Below, one piece after another: positions 37,778 to 47,296 of a DNA stretch of 64,000 nucleotides (its first letter is position 1; every line of letters begins with the position of its first letter). The stretch is from M3007 sp965249785. GTDB lineage: Bacteria; Bacteroidota; Bacteroidia; Chitinophagales; Saprospiraceae. The notes below the pieces were generated by a model. The model did not search any database. It saw only the letters and a program-made list of their open reading frames with translations, and was not told the DNA's origin. The stretch spans positions 77,440-141,439 of the forward strand of contig CBDFMU010000042.1 in assembly GCA_965249785.1 (NCBI GenBank), in the 5' to 3' direction. A program made the position numbers and the translations under genes.

Positions 37778-39418
37778 ATGCGTCGCCTATTTTTCTCCAG
37801 TCTATTTCTGTTGCTCGGCAGTGCTTCGCTGTGGGCTACGCACATTGTCGGCGGCGAGATCACCTACCGCTGTCTCGGCAATTCCAATTACGAGATTACC
37901 CTGTCCGTGTACCGCGATTGCTATAATGGTCGGCCGCCTTTCGATAGTGTGGCTTCGGTGGGTGTATTTAACTACGACACCACTCTCATAAAAACCCTTT
38001 TTATTCCTTTTATTCCTGGTGGCGACGATACGCTGAATATTTCACTGAGCAATCCCTGCCTCATCGTGCCACCCGATGTGTGTGTACACCGTTTTTTTTA
38101 TCGCGATACCGTGAACCTGCCTTTCTTGGAAGGAGGCTACACGCTGGTGTATCAACGTTGTTGCCGCAATATACTGATCCGTAACCTACCTATGCCCACC
38201 AGTGTCGGTGCCTCCTACATCGCCCGAATTACCGAGCGCACTTTGCTGGAATGCAATAATTCGGCGGTGTTTCGCAGCTGGCCGCCGGTAGCGATTTGTA
38301 TCCATGAACCCATCAATTTTGATCATAGCGCGACTGATGCGGACGGTGACTCCCTGGTCTACCGCCTGTGCACCCCACTCGATGGAGCGACAGAAGCAGT
38401 ACCGATGCCGCAGCCGCCCAATAAGGGACCTTATGAAGAATTGGTGTGGCAAGACCCCCCGTACAATCTCGGCAACCTGCTGGGTGGCGAGCCGCTTATG
38501 CTGGATGCACACACCGGCCTGATGACGGGCATACCGAATACTATTGGCAATTTCGTGGTCGGTGTTTGTGTAGATGAATATCGCACTGGCACTATTATTT
38601 CCACCGAACGACGTGATTTTCAGTTCAATGTGTCCGATTGCGGGCAATTAGCGGCCTCGTTTTTTGCTCCGAAAATTGTGTGCGATTCTTTACAAGTGAA
38701 GCTGGAAAACCTGAGCAAAGGAACCACGGATTTCCGCTGGTATTTCGACTGGACGGGCGATCTCACCCAGACTTCTTCGAGCAAATCACCCATGTACACT
38801 TACCCCGACACTGGCACCTATGTCATTGCCCTGATCGCCGCTCCCAATAGTCCCTGCCGAGATACGAGTTTTCAAGAAGTACATTTTAGCAATGGGCTGC
38901 CCATCACGGTCACTGCTACGCCCGATCATATAACGTCGGGCCAAAGTTCACAGTTGCTCGCTACGCTGCCAGCCGGGTCGGATTTTACCTGGTCGCCGAC
39001 CGCTACCTTATCCGATCCGGCGATCCTGAATCCGTTGGCTACGCCCGTGGTGACTACGCTATACACGATTATCGCGCCCGATAGTAATGACTGTCCAATG
39101 ATCGGACGAGCGCGTGTGACGGTGCAAGCACCGACCTGTGCCGAGCCTTATATTTTTTTTCCCACTGGTTTTTCGCCGAATGGCGACGGGGAAAATGATG
39201 TGCTGAAACTGGAAGGAAATTTTATTGAAACAGCATATTGGACGATTTATAACCGCTGGGGGCAGCAAGTATTTGAGGCCAATTCTGCCGATGCTACCTG
39301 GGATGGCACTTTCCAAGGGGAACCATTGCCCGCTGAAACCTATGGTTATTACTTGCGCGTCCAATGCGTGGATGGCCAAACAGCGGTGAGAAAAGGGAAT
39401 GTGACGCTGTTGCGTTGA
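37778..39418 (+). CDS. Gliding motility-associated C-terminal domain (CHU_C) surface protein
   Basis: 546 residues. Signal peptide (MRRLFFSSLFLLLGSASLWA). The N-terminal 280 residues begin THIVGGEITYRCLGNSNYEI, a common module of this phylum, with several Cys pairs (YRDCYNG, YQRCCRNIL). A PKD-like domain follows (STGTYVIAL-like TYPDTGTYVIALIAAP). The C terminus is a CHU_C / T9SS type B domain: FFPTGFSPNGDGENDVLKLE, IYNRWGQQVFEANS, WDGTFQGEPLPAETYGYYLR. Predicted to be carried by the type IX system and held at the cell surface; binding target unknown. Confidence 0.92.
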   Translation: MRRLFFSSLFLLLGSASLWATHIVGGEITYRCLGNSNYEITLSVYRDCYNGRPPFDSVASVGVFNYDTTLIKTLFIPFIPGGDDTLNISLSNPCLIVPPDVCVHRFFYRDTVNLPFLEGGYTLVYQRCCRNILIRNLPMPTSVGASYIARITERTLLECNNSAVFRSWPPVAICIHEPINFDHSATDADGDSLVYRLCTPLDGATEAVPMPQPPNKGPYEELVWQDPPYNLGNLLGGEPLMLDAHTGLMTGIPNTIGNFVVGVCVDEYRTGTIISTERRDFQFNVSDCGQLAASFFAPKIVCDSLQVKLENLSKGTTDFRWYFDWTGDLTQTSSSKSPMYTYPDTGTYVIALIAAPNSPCRDTSFQEVHFSNGLPITVTATPDHITSGQSSQLLATLPAGSDFTWSPTATLSDPAILNPLATPVVTTLYTIIAPDSNDCPMIGRARVTVQAPTCAEPYIFFPTGFSPNGDGENDVLKLEGNFIETAYWTIYNRWGQQVFEANSADATWDGTFQGEPLPAETYGYYLRVQCVDGQTAVRKGNVTLLR

Positions 39419-39492
39419 GAGGCTATGCCTGTGCCGTATAAGCCTACAAGGCTGATATTTTGGTGAAAAACATCGCTCGTATATAAACGTCG

Positions 39493-39536
39493 GAACCGCG
39501 TAGCGTTGGCATTGTAATGTCACCGCTACGCGGTTC
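39493..39536. repeat. REP-like palindrome, family A, copy 3
   Basis: gaaccgcgtagcgttg (left arm, two mismatches) and caccgctacgcggttc (right arm) around the attgtaatgt spacer. Same unit as 4005-4048 and 35414-35457. Confidence 0.8.
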
Positions 39537-39634
39537 TACGCTAAACAGTGGTTGATACCGTAGGGTCGTAAGACCTACGCGAGGCATCTATAGATCAAAG
39601 CGGGAATCGCTGTTAAATGACAATGTGTGTACCT

Positions 39635-39896
39635 ACCATAGCCGTCAGGCTAAGCAAAGCAGAAAAAGATATTAAGTAGTTAGTACGCTGGTTTTCAGCC
39701 TTTTACAACCCCATCCCTAACCCTTCCCTCGAAAAGGAAGGGGACTTGATTAGGGTGTTTTCTATTGATTATCAGTACCTTGATAACCTACAGTTTCTAG
39801 CCTAAGGAACTGATAACCAACAGATTGAAACTCGATTTGACTCCTTTCTCCTTCGGGAGAGGGGTTGGGGGTGAGGTTTAGCCTGACGGCTATGGT
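39635..39896. repeat. Nested repeat: 18-bp inverted ends around a family B copy
   Basis: Outer perfect arms accatagccgtcaggcta (39635-39652) and tagcctgacggctatggt (39879-39896). Inside, 39707-39876 is copy 2 of the CCCCATCCCTAACCC family: it starts ccccatccctaacccttccc and ends gagaggggttgggggtgagg. The whole 556-bp gap 39419-39974 holds only this, copy 3 of family A and AT-rich sequence. Confidence 0.7.
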
Positions 39897-39974
39897 GTAC
39901 CTACAGAGTACCAGAAAAATAAAACTGCTTTTTATATAATCGAAGGTAACACTAAGCAACACCTAATTTATTGA

Positions 39975-40130
39975 CTATAAATTCTTTATAAAATATTTCT
40001 CTCCTAAATCAGCCGATTTGCCGGTATTAAAATCCAGCATTCCGTAGGTGTATATAATCGGCACGTATTTCAACTTTGCGGCATACTTCTCAAACAGTCT
40101 TTCCAAATCGGTTTTTCCAGATTTTTCCAT
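39975..40130 (-). CDS. Small hypothetical protein, 51 residues
   Basis: An ATG frame on the minus strand 17 bases after the methyltransferase stop. It begins MEKSGKTDLERLFEKYAAKL and continues KYVPIIYTYGMLDF, ending FIKNL. Composition looks coding (balanced charge, no low complexity). I do not recognise a family. It could also be the remnant of a longer gene. Confidence 0.4.
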   Translation of the reverse strand: MEKSGKTDLERLFEKYAAKLKYVPIIYTYGMLDFNTGKSADLGEKYFIKNL

Positions 40131-40147
40131 AGTGTTGAATAAACTTT

Positions 40148-40748
40148 TTAGAAACCTCGATGCTTCGTCTCCGGCTGACCAGCCGGAGATTGAAGTAGCT
40201 GATCTTCCATTCGATAAGCTTTGAGCCGCACTTTTTTACCGCGTTCGGTAGTGGCGAAATCTTCCCAAACGAGTTCGACACCAGGTAGTTTTTCCAGTTC
40301 CGGGCGTTTGTGTGGTGTGAGCACAACTAGCAGCGGAGCCGCTTGCAGCAGTTGCCAAGTGAGCAGGAAAAGGTCTTCCTGCGGGCAAAGGTGCAGGGCG
40401 AATGAACTGATAATCAAGGAATAAGACCCTGGCAGGCCATTTTTCACCACGTCTTTGAAAGACAGTCGCAGGCAAGGCAGCCCAGTATTTTTCTCAAAAA
40501 GAGCATGCGTAAAAGGGTCACAACCCACGATCTGCGACACGCCCAAACGCTGTAGCACCCGCGTCACCTCGCCGCCACCTGCCGCAAAGTCCAGCACGCC
40601 ACCAGAACTATCGAAACGAGACCAGATTTTTTTCCAGTAAAACGGCTATTTCGGGAAAATGCGGATTCTCATACGTCTCTGCAAACTCCGCGTAGTAGCC
40701 CTCGGCACCATGCGCCTCATAGAGCGGGCGAATCGCTTTCCCAGACAT
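40148..40748 (-). pseudogene. Class I SAM-dependent methyltransferase, split by one frameshift
   Basis: The ATG at 40748 opens MSGKAIRPLYEAHGAEGYYA and runs to LLEKN before going out of frame in an A7 run (40627-40633, minus strand). With one base removed it reads LLEKIWSRFDSSGGVLDFAAGGGEVTRVL and continues to 40148, giving 199 residues. Motif I is LDFAAGGGEV, and SYSLIISSFALHLCP is the region after strand 4. Methyl acceptor unknown. A reading error in the homopolymer is a simple explanation; a real mutation is not excluded. Confidence 0.8.
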
Positions 40749-40753
40749 GGCGA

Positions 40754-41908
40754 CTAATTGTTAATCAGCAAAATACTGTCTTTGCGCATCTCTTGCCGGA
40801 CGTGGCGACTATAATCGCGTTCCAGGCTGTCAATTAGCATTTCGTAGGCGGGGTCTTTCAATGGAGCCATGTAGGGCTGCACTTTGGGCTTGCCGAACAG
40901 CTTGACTTTCACGGTCGTATAGCGTTGTGGATTCAAGCGCAGATCTTGCATGATCAGGTGCAACTGGCGAGTAGTGGCCAGCAAATTGCGATACATTTCT
41001 TCATCATTCAGCACTTTACCAACAGTACCTTTACCAAGGACCAGGTTTTGGGCCAGTGTGTCCACACGCAAAAGAGTGCCATTGGCGGTCAATAAGGTCA
41101 GACGCATATCGGCCAGACTGGCGGTAATAGAATCAATGGCCGCGTTGGCTTTGGCTGAACTTTTGTCCAGACCAGCATTTTTGAGTTGCTCCGTAATGGC
41201 GGAAAGGTTGGCGATGGTGGCTGCAATATCTTTGTTGCTGCCTTTTAGGTTGCCGGTAATATCGGCAGCATTCCGGGCAGTAGTACTCAAGCTGATGGTG
41301 CTGGCTTCAATTAGACGGTTGATTTTCAAGGTCGTTATTTCCAGATTGCGCAAAGTGGCTTCCAAAGCAACTAAGGATCGTCCAACTCCTTTGGGGTCAT
41401 TTGGATCGGCGATACTATCATAAATACTGGTCAAACCTACCCGCAGCCGCGCCATGTACGGGTCTATCGCGCCCGGTTCGCCCAGTACGCTGGAAATAAA
41501 GGACTGGGATGCCCCCAATAGATAATCGCCGTCTTCAGCGCAACTACCGTCCTGGCAAGGATGGCTAAATTGCAGGTTAATAGCCTTGCCACCCATCAGG
41601 CTTTCGCCCACGATCAGCGCAACGGCATCTTTCGGCACATCCACCCCGCGATTGATGCTGAGCACCGCGATAATGGTCGTATCGTTATCCGTGTCAATAT
41701 ACATATCTTCGACCATGCCCACCTGAAAGCCTTTGATATACACCGGGCTGGAAGGCCGCAGTTGGTCCACACTTTTATAGCGCACGTAGAGGGTGGTTGA
41801 GCTGGTCAGCAAATTGGTCCCCTTTAAAAATTTGAAACCCCAGATACCGAGGGCCACAGCAGCGATGGCCAACAAGGCCACCTTTGTTTCGTTGTTGATT
41901 TTACGCAT
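40754..41908 (-). CDS. MlaD family (MCE domain) lipid-transport protein
   Basis: 384 residues from the ATG at 41908 (MRKINNETKVALLAIAAVAL); the longer frame adds an implausible leader. One N-terminal membrane helix, then an MCE domain at about 38-115 (YVRYKSVDQLRPSSPVYIKG, QVGMVEDMYID, VGESLMGGKAINL). The rest is a long helical region with a coiled-coil look. MCE proteins bridge the periplasm and carry phospholipids. In this phylum the gene sits beside the amidase and lptD as here. Stop is 5 bp from the methyltransferase start. Confidence 0.9.
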   Translation of the reverse strand: MRKINNETKVALLAIAAVALGIWGFKFLKGTNLLTSSTTLYVRYKSVDQLRPSSPVYIKGFQVGMVEDMYIDTDNDTTIIAVLSINRGVDVPKDAVALIVGESLMGGKAINLQFSHPCQDGSCAEDGDYLLGASQSFISSVLGEPGAIDPYMARLRVGLTSIYDSIADPNDPKGVGRSLVALEATLRNLEITTLKINRLIEASTISLSTTARNAADITGNLKGSNKDIAATIANLSAITEQLKNAGLDKSSAKANAAIDSITASLADMRLTLLTANGTLLRVDTLAQNLVLGKGTVGKVLNDEEMYRNLLATTRQLHLIMQDLRLNPQRYTTVKVKLFGKPKVQPYMAPLKDPAYEMLIDSLERDYSRHVRQEMRKDSILLINN

Positions 41909-42094
41909 TAGATGATTTTGGTCAACGGTAATAAGTAAATAGGCCAAATGGCAAATGGCAACAAGCAAATGAAACACCATAATAGCCCGATTTCATCGGA
42001 TGGTAATGCAAGCAGCATTTTATACAAAATTTAGCCTAAACTATTTTCATGGAAATATTTATAGTTGGTTTAGATTGGCCTCCTACGCCTTCGC

Positions 42095-43399
42095 CTACTG
42101 TCTCCCTCCCATTGGCACCACCACCGCCGTCTTGAATCCCAGATTTTTGATTTCCGGCAATGTCCGCACCGCTTCGTCGCGGGTGGCAAAAGTACCCGTA
42201 AAATAATAGTATTGGTTATTGGCCACCTCTTCCTGCACGTTGCTGAGCAGCGATAAGCGGCCCGTTTTGCGATCCATTTTGGTTTTCCAACTCAATAACT
42301 GAATCCGGTAGTTCGCTTTCGGGGGAGTAGCCACTGGGGGAGCAGCACCCTTGGGAGTTCTCAATGGACTGATTACCACTATGTTCGATGGGTGTTGGGG
42401 GGTGGTTTGCGCCGTGGGTAGTGGTTTTTGAGTACTCACTTTTACAGTTTTAGGTAGCGGTGCCTGTTGCTTTATTGGCTCGACTCCATGACCTTCCAGT
42501 TGTGCTTTGTAAGCCATAAAAGCCTTGAATATCGAGTACGCCATTTTTATCCGCCCTTCATCGGAAGCCATAAAATTTTCCTCCACGGCATTGGTCAGGT
42601 AGCCGGTTTCGACGAGCACTGCAGGCATCGCTGTCTCCCGAATGACCAGAAAACCGGCTTGCTTCACCCCTTTATCTTCCCGATCTGCCTGCAAGTGCGC
42701 CTGTTGCTGTACGAGGCTGGCAAACAAAATACTTTGTTCCAGGTAGGCACTTTGCCACACGCTATTCAGAATATGTGCCTCCGGACTGTTGGGATCGTAG
42801 CCATCGTATTTTTGACGATAATTATCTTCCAACGAAATCACGGAGTTCTCACGCTTGGCCACTTCCAGGTTATGTTCCGCGCGATCCACCCCGAGCACAT
42901 AGGTTTCCGTGCCGCTGACCCGCGCCAATGGCATAGAATTACAATGCACGCTGATAAATAAATCGGCTTTATTGCGGTTGGCAATCGCAGCACGCTCATT
43001 CAGCTCGATAAAAACATCCTTATCACGGGTATAAATAACTTTCACCGTCGGACAATTGGCCTGAATATAAGCACCGAGCTGTAACACAATGGCCAGGGCA
43101 TTGTCTTTCTCGTGCGCCGTAGCCCCCGAACAGCCGGGATCTTTGCCGCCATGCCCTGCGTCGAGCACCACCGTTTTGATGCGATAACCAGCCCCTACCG
43201 GATTGATTGGCGCAGCAATAGCTGATTCGCGCTGAGCAACGAACATAGATTGCATACCTTTGCCGCCGCTTATTTCACTCGACGCGCTGGCCACTTCAGG
43301 AATGCCCCGCCGACCGTCCGGCGTGAGAAAGTTAAAATTTTGTAAAATAGCCAACGCCGCCAAGATAGCCAGCGTTCCTAAGGCAAATTTTGACGTCAT
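42095..43399 (-). CDS. N-acetylmuramoyl-L-alanine amidase with C-terminal SPOR domain
   Basis: 434 residues from the ATG at 43399; an ATG at 43423 is also possible. N-terminal membrane anchor (FALGTLAILAALAILQNFNF). Amidase_3 domain at about 65-300: KTVVLDAGHGGKDPGCSGAT with the first zinc His, DLFISVHCNSMP with the second, and the catalytic Glu in PAVLVETGYLTNAVEENFM. The C-terminal 75 residues form a SPOR domain (YRIQLLSWKTKMDRKTGRLS to GFKTAVVVP) that binds glycan strands stripped of peptides, so the enzyme is likely recruited to the division site. Confidence 0.92.
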   Translation of the reverse strand: MTSKFALGTLAILAALAILQNFNFLTPDGRRGIPEVASASSEISGGKGMQSMFVAQRESAIAAPINPVGAGYRIKTVVLDAGHGGKDPGCSGATAHEKDNALAIVLQLGAYIQANCPTVKVIYTRDKDVFIELNERAAIANRNKADLFISVHCNSMPLARVSGTETYVLGVDRAEHNLEVAKRENSVISLEDNYRQKYDGYDPNSPEAHILNSVWQSAYLEQSILFASLVQQQAHLQADREDKGVKQAGFLVIRETAMPAVLVETGYLTNAVEENFMASDEGRIKMAYSIFKAFMAYKAQLEGHGVEPIKQQAPLPKTVKVSTQKPLPTAQTTPQHPSNIVVISPLRTPKGAAPPVATPPKANYRIQLLSWKTKMDRKTGRLSLLSNVQEEVANNQYYYFTGTFATRDEAVRTLPEIKNLGFKTAVVVPMGGRQ

Positions 43400-43482
43400 A
43401 GCGTGGTTTTGGGCCTCTATCATCGGTTAGTAAACAGTGGCGACCGGGATTATCGGCCAAATATCCACCTGAATTGCATATT

Positions 43483-46241
43483 GTGAAAAAACTACCCCGC
43501 AAATATCGGTTTTTCTTCCAAATTGCTGGCCTGCTCTTAAGCGGATTCCTACAGGCACAAACCCCCGACACTACTTTGTCGCCGCTATCCGCACGTTCCC
43601 GCCAGTTGACTACCGATACGCTCCCGCCAATCGCGCAGGATTCGGTGGCGACCGACTCGTCGTTGGTAGATTTGAGCAAAGTCAAATTATCGAAAGAAGG
43701 GGTGGACGATGTCGTAGAGTATGGTGCCAAAGACTCCATGTGGTTTGATGTAAAAAATAAACAACTACACCTGTACGGAAAGGCAACGGTAAAATATACA
43801 ACGTTGAATATTGAGGCAGGTTACATTTTGTTGGATTATGCCAAAAATGAAGTCTCCGCCGAATCATTTCCCGACAGTTCCGGCGCGGCGGCGGGTTATC
43901 CAAAATTTAAAAGTGCCGATCAGGAATTTGAAGCCAATCGTATTCGATTCAATTTCAAAACTAAAAAAGGCATTATTTACGAGGCGCGTACCAAGCAGGA
44001 AGACCTCTATATTCTGGGCGAACGGTCCAAATTTGTCGGAATACCTAATGGCGACTCCACTAAGAGTCAGCAGAACACTATTTACAATGAAAATTCGCTG
44101 CTCACGACCTGCGATTTGCCCCATCCACACTATGGTATTCGCGCCAAAAAACTGAAAGTTATTCCCAACGTGATGGTGATCACCGGGCCAGCCCATCTGG
44201 AATTGGGGGGAGTGCCGACTCCGCTCATCCTGCCATTTGGTTTTTTCCCCATCAGCAAAAGTCGGCAGGCGGGTCTCATTATCCCGCGCGATTTTGAGTT
44301 TGCGCGGGTAGAAGGGTTGGGCGTGAAAGATTTTGGCTGGTACCAACCGATCAGTCAACACATGGATTCCAAGGTACTGTTCAACGTGTACACCAACGGC
44401 TCCTGGGGCGCGGCGGGTACCCTGCGCTACAATCGCCGATACTATTATGACGGCAATTTTTACATGGATTATAATACGCGGGTATCGGAAGACGTGTACG
44501 CGAACAAGGTAAGAAACAAATCTTTTGGTATCAATTGGTCGCATCAACAGGATCCCAAGGCCAACCCTACGCGGCGGTTTGGCGGCACGATGCACATCGA
44601 AACGAATCGGAATCAGAATCGCAATCGGAACGATTATTTGAGCGTCTATCAGAATTCGCTGAGCTCCAACCTGAATTATTCGCAGAGCTTTCCGGGTAAA
44701 CCCTACACCCTTACCGCTGGCCTGAGCCACTCGCAGAATACGCAGACCCGCGAAATGACGATCAGTTTTCCGAATGTGAATTTTACGATGCAGCGCATTT
44801 ATCCTTTCAAACGGAAGGTAGACGACGGCACAGAAAAGTGGTTTGAAAAACTTTCCCTGACCTATAGTTCGGCTTTGCAAAATACGGTGCGGGTACCAGA
44901 TACGTTGCTTTTTACTAAGGCTACGCTCCGAAATGCTCGCATTGGTATTCAGCACAAGGCTAGTACGGACTATACTTTCAAATTATTCAAATACATAAAT
45001 GTCGCGCCAAGAATCAATTATGAAGAAAATTGGTATCCATATACCATTCGCAGAGAACGCTGGTAAATGAAGATAGTTTGGTATACGACACTATAGTGCA
45101 GGAGGGGTACAACGTATACAGTATACTGAGATACTACAGCTTCAAGATTTGGGAAAGTAGTCACTAGCACGGAATTACGGTTTCAAAACGTTCCGCACTT
45201 TTGATGCGGGAGCTTCAGCCAATACTACGCTTATTTTTTACTCGTCAATTCAAAAAAGGCTGGTTTAGAGGTTTTCGGCATAAGATTACGCCTTCGGTCA
45301 GTATTGGCGTTGGACCTGATTTTACGCAGACCACGTTATCAGCGTTATTTTGGCAGTTATGCTACTGACTACACGCGTCAGGCTATCGGTGATACTGTTA
45401 CAGTACAGCATCTTACGATGATGCCATTTTTGGAAAACCAAATTACAATCCACGCCAGGTAGCCATTGGGTATAGCCTCGGCAATGTGCTCGAATTCAAA
45501 CACCGGGTGCGACAAGACAGTGCTGGCATCGCCCGGCCCGATAAAAAAGTAACGCTGTTCAATAACCTAACTTTTTCGGGCAATTACAGCCTTACTGCCG
45601 ATACCTTGCGCTGGAGTCTGGTCACTACGGGGGGTACTTTTCGGCTCTTTAAAGGCATTACCAATATTAATTGGGGGGCTACTTTCGATCCATATATCAG
45701 CGATGCCAAAGGTCGGCGCATCAACAAATTTGCGTTGCAAGAACAACATAAGTTGGTCCGGCTAACCACCCTGAGTTTCAATTTTAACACCGGCTTTACC
45801 ATCAGTCAGGTACGTAAGGCACTGGAAAAAAAGAGTAGTGCAGCCACTACCACCACTGTCGCTGCCCACGACGACCTGCTCGGCTGGTTTGATAATTTCC
45901 GGGTAAGCCACAACATTTCTTTCATACGTACTTTGCGGCCCACCGGATACGGTACTACCCGCGATACACTGCTCGTCAGTGGTAACAATATTAGTCTGAA
46001 TGGCAGCATTCAACTGAACGCCAAGTGGGCCATTGATTTGAATAATATCAGTTACGATCTGGTATCTAAAAGGATTGTCTACCCTGATCTGGGCATTACC
46101 CGCGACCTGCATTGTTGGCAAATGAGCATTAGCTGGCAACCGACGCGCGGCACCTACTTTTTCACGATCAATGTAAAACCTGGCACCCTGGAATTCTTGA
46201 AATTGCCGTATCAAAAGAATATTTACGATGCCGGATTATAA
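43483..46241 (+). pseudogene. lptD: LptD-type LPS assembly outer-membrane protein, with six frame changes at 45060-45415
   Basis: Starts at GTG 43483 (VKKLPRKYRFFFQIAGLLL; TTG at 43474 also possible), divergent from the amidase gene. An OstA/LptA-like N-terminal part is visible (WFDVKNKQLHLYGKATVKYT, NIEAGYILLDYAKNEVSAES), then the LptD barrel (GVPTPLILPFGFFPISKSRQ AGLI, YNRRYYYDGNFYMDYNTRV). The frame is intact to 45066 and from about 45414 to 46241. Between them protein-like segments (DSLVYDTIVQEGYNVYSIL, FRTFDAGASANTT, GWFRGFRHKITPSVSIGV, RYQRYFGSYATD) appear in changing frames. LptD is normally essential in LPS-producing bacteria, so a poor local consensus is more likely than true decay. 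Confidence 0.85.
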
Positions 46242-46296
46242 GAATGCGGAATGCAAGAAATTTCCCGCATTCCGCATTCGGTAAGGTGCGGGCTGA

Positions 46297-47247
46297 TTAC
46301 ACCGCTTTTGGCACAGCAGATTGCGCGCCTTCCCATTCGTACAAACCTTCGATGGAAAGATAGCGTTCCCCAGTGTCATAATTGAAACCTAGCACCCGCG
46401 CGCCAGCAGGGATTTCGGCCAATTTCTGCGCAATAGCCGCCAGCGTAGCACCCGACGAGATGCCCCCAAAAATGCCTTCTTCCAAAACGGCGCGTTTAGC
46501 ATATTCAAAAGCATCTTCTTTGGAAACCTGAATCACCCCGTCCAATATATCGGTATGCAGGTTGCGGGGAATAAAGCCCGCGCCAATACCCTGAATGGGA
46601 TGTGGTCCCGGTGCACCGCCAGAAATGACGGGGCTGAGAGCTGGTTCCACCGCAAAAACTTGCAGCTTTGGAAAACGGCTTTTCAGTACTTCAGCTACGC
46701 CCGTAATATGTCCGCCAGTTCCTACGCCAGTGATGAGATAGTCCAGGCCCTCCGGGAAATCTTCAAGAATTTCCTGCGCCGTCGTGCTCTTGTGAACGGC
46801 GATATTTGCTTCATTTTCAAACTGTTGTGGCATCCAGGCATTCGGAATTTCCGATACCAGTTGTCCAGCGCGTTCGATGGCTCCTTTCATCCCTTTTTCG
46901 CGAGGTGTCAGGTCGAACTGCGCGCCATAGGCAGCCATGAGCCGACGCCGTTCTACGCTCATGCTTTCCGGCATAACCAGAATGATCTGGTAGCCTTTTA
47001 CGGCAGCCACCAGGGCCAGACCGATGCCAGTATTACCGCTGGTGGGCTCCACGATGATGCTGCCGGGGCGCAATTCACCCCGCTGTTCGGCATCTTCAAT
47101 CATGGATAGTGCAATGCGGTCTTTGATGCTGCCACCGGGGTTGGCGCGTTCGAGTTTCAGCCATACTTCGTGCTTATCGCCAAAGAGACGGTTGACGCGC
47201 ACATGGGGCGTATTGCCAATAGTTTCGAGAATGTTGTTTGCTTTCAT
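46297..47247 (-). CDS. cysK: Cysteine synthase A (O-acetylserine sulfhydrylase)
   Basis: 316 residues. PLP-binding lysine in ERANPGGSIKDRIALSMIED, the phosphate loop VEPTSGNTGIGLALVAA, GVGTGGHITG, and the C-terminal Ser in GISSGATLAA. It makes cysteine from O-acetylserine and sulfide. It is the second gene of an operon with cysE, 50 bp apart. Both lie behind the polycysteine leader and terminator at 48192-48411. Confidence 0.96.
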   Translation of the reverse strand: MKANNILETIGNTPHVRVNRLFGDKHEVWLKLERANPGGSIKDRIALSMIEDAEQRGELRPGSIIVEPTSGNTGIGLALVAAVKGYQIILVMPESMSVERRRLMAAYGAQFDLTPREKGMKGAIERAGQLVSEIPNAWMPQQFENEANIAVHKSTTAQEILEDFPEGLDYLITGVGTGGHITGVAEVLKSRFPKLQVFAVEPALSPVISGGAPGPHPIQGIGAGFIPRNLHTDILDGVIQVSKEDAFEYAKRAVLEEGIFGGISSGATLAAIAQKLAEIPAGARVLGFNYDTGERYLSIEGLYEWEGAQSAVPKAV

Positions 47248-47296
47248 GTGTGAAAATTGTATCCTGGAATCCTGTTCCAGGTAAGTTTGAAATAGT

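Noticed and set aside
43864..44955. 363-residue minus-strand ORF opposite lptD
   Set aside because: Antisense shadow; the plus strand carries clear LptD motifs.
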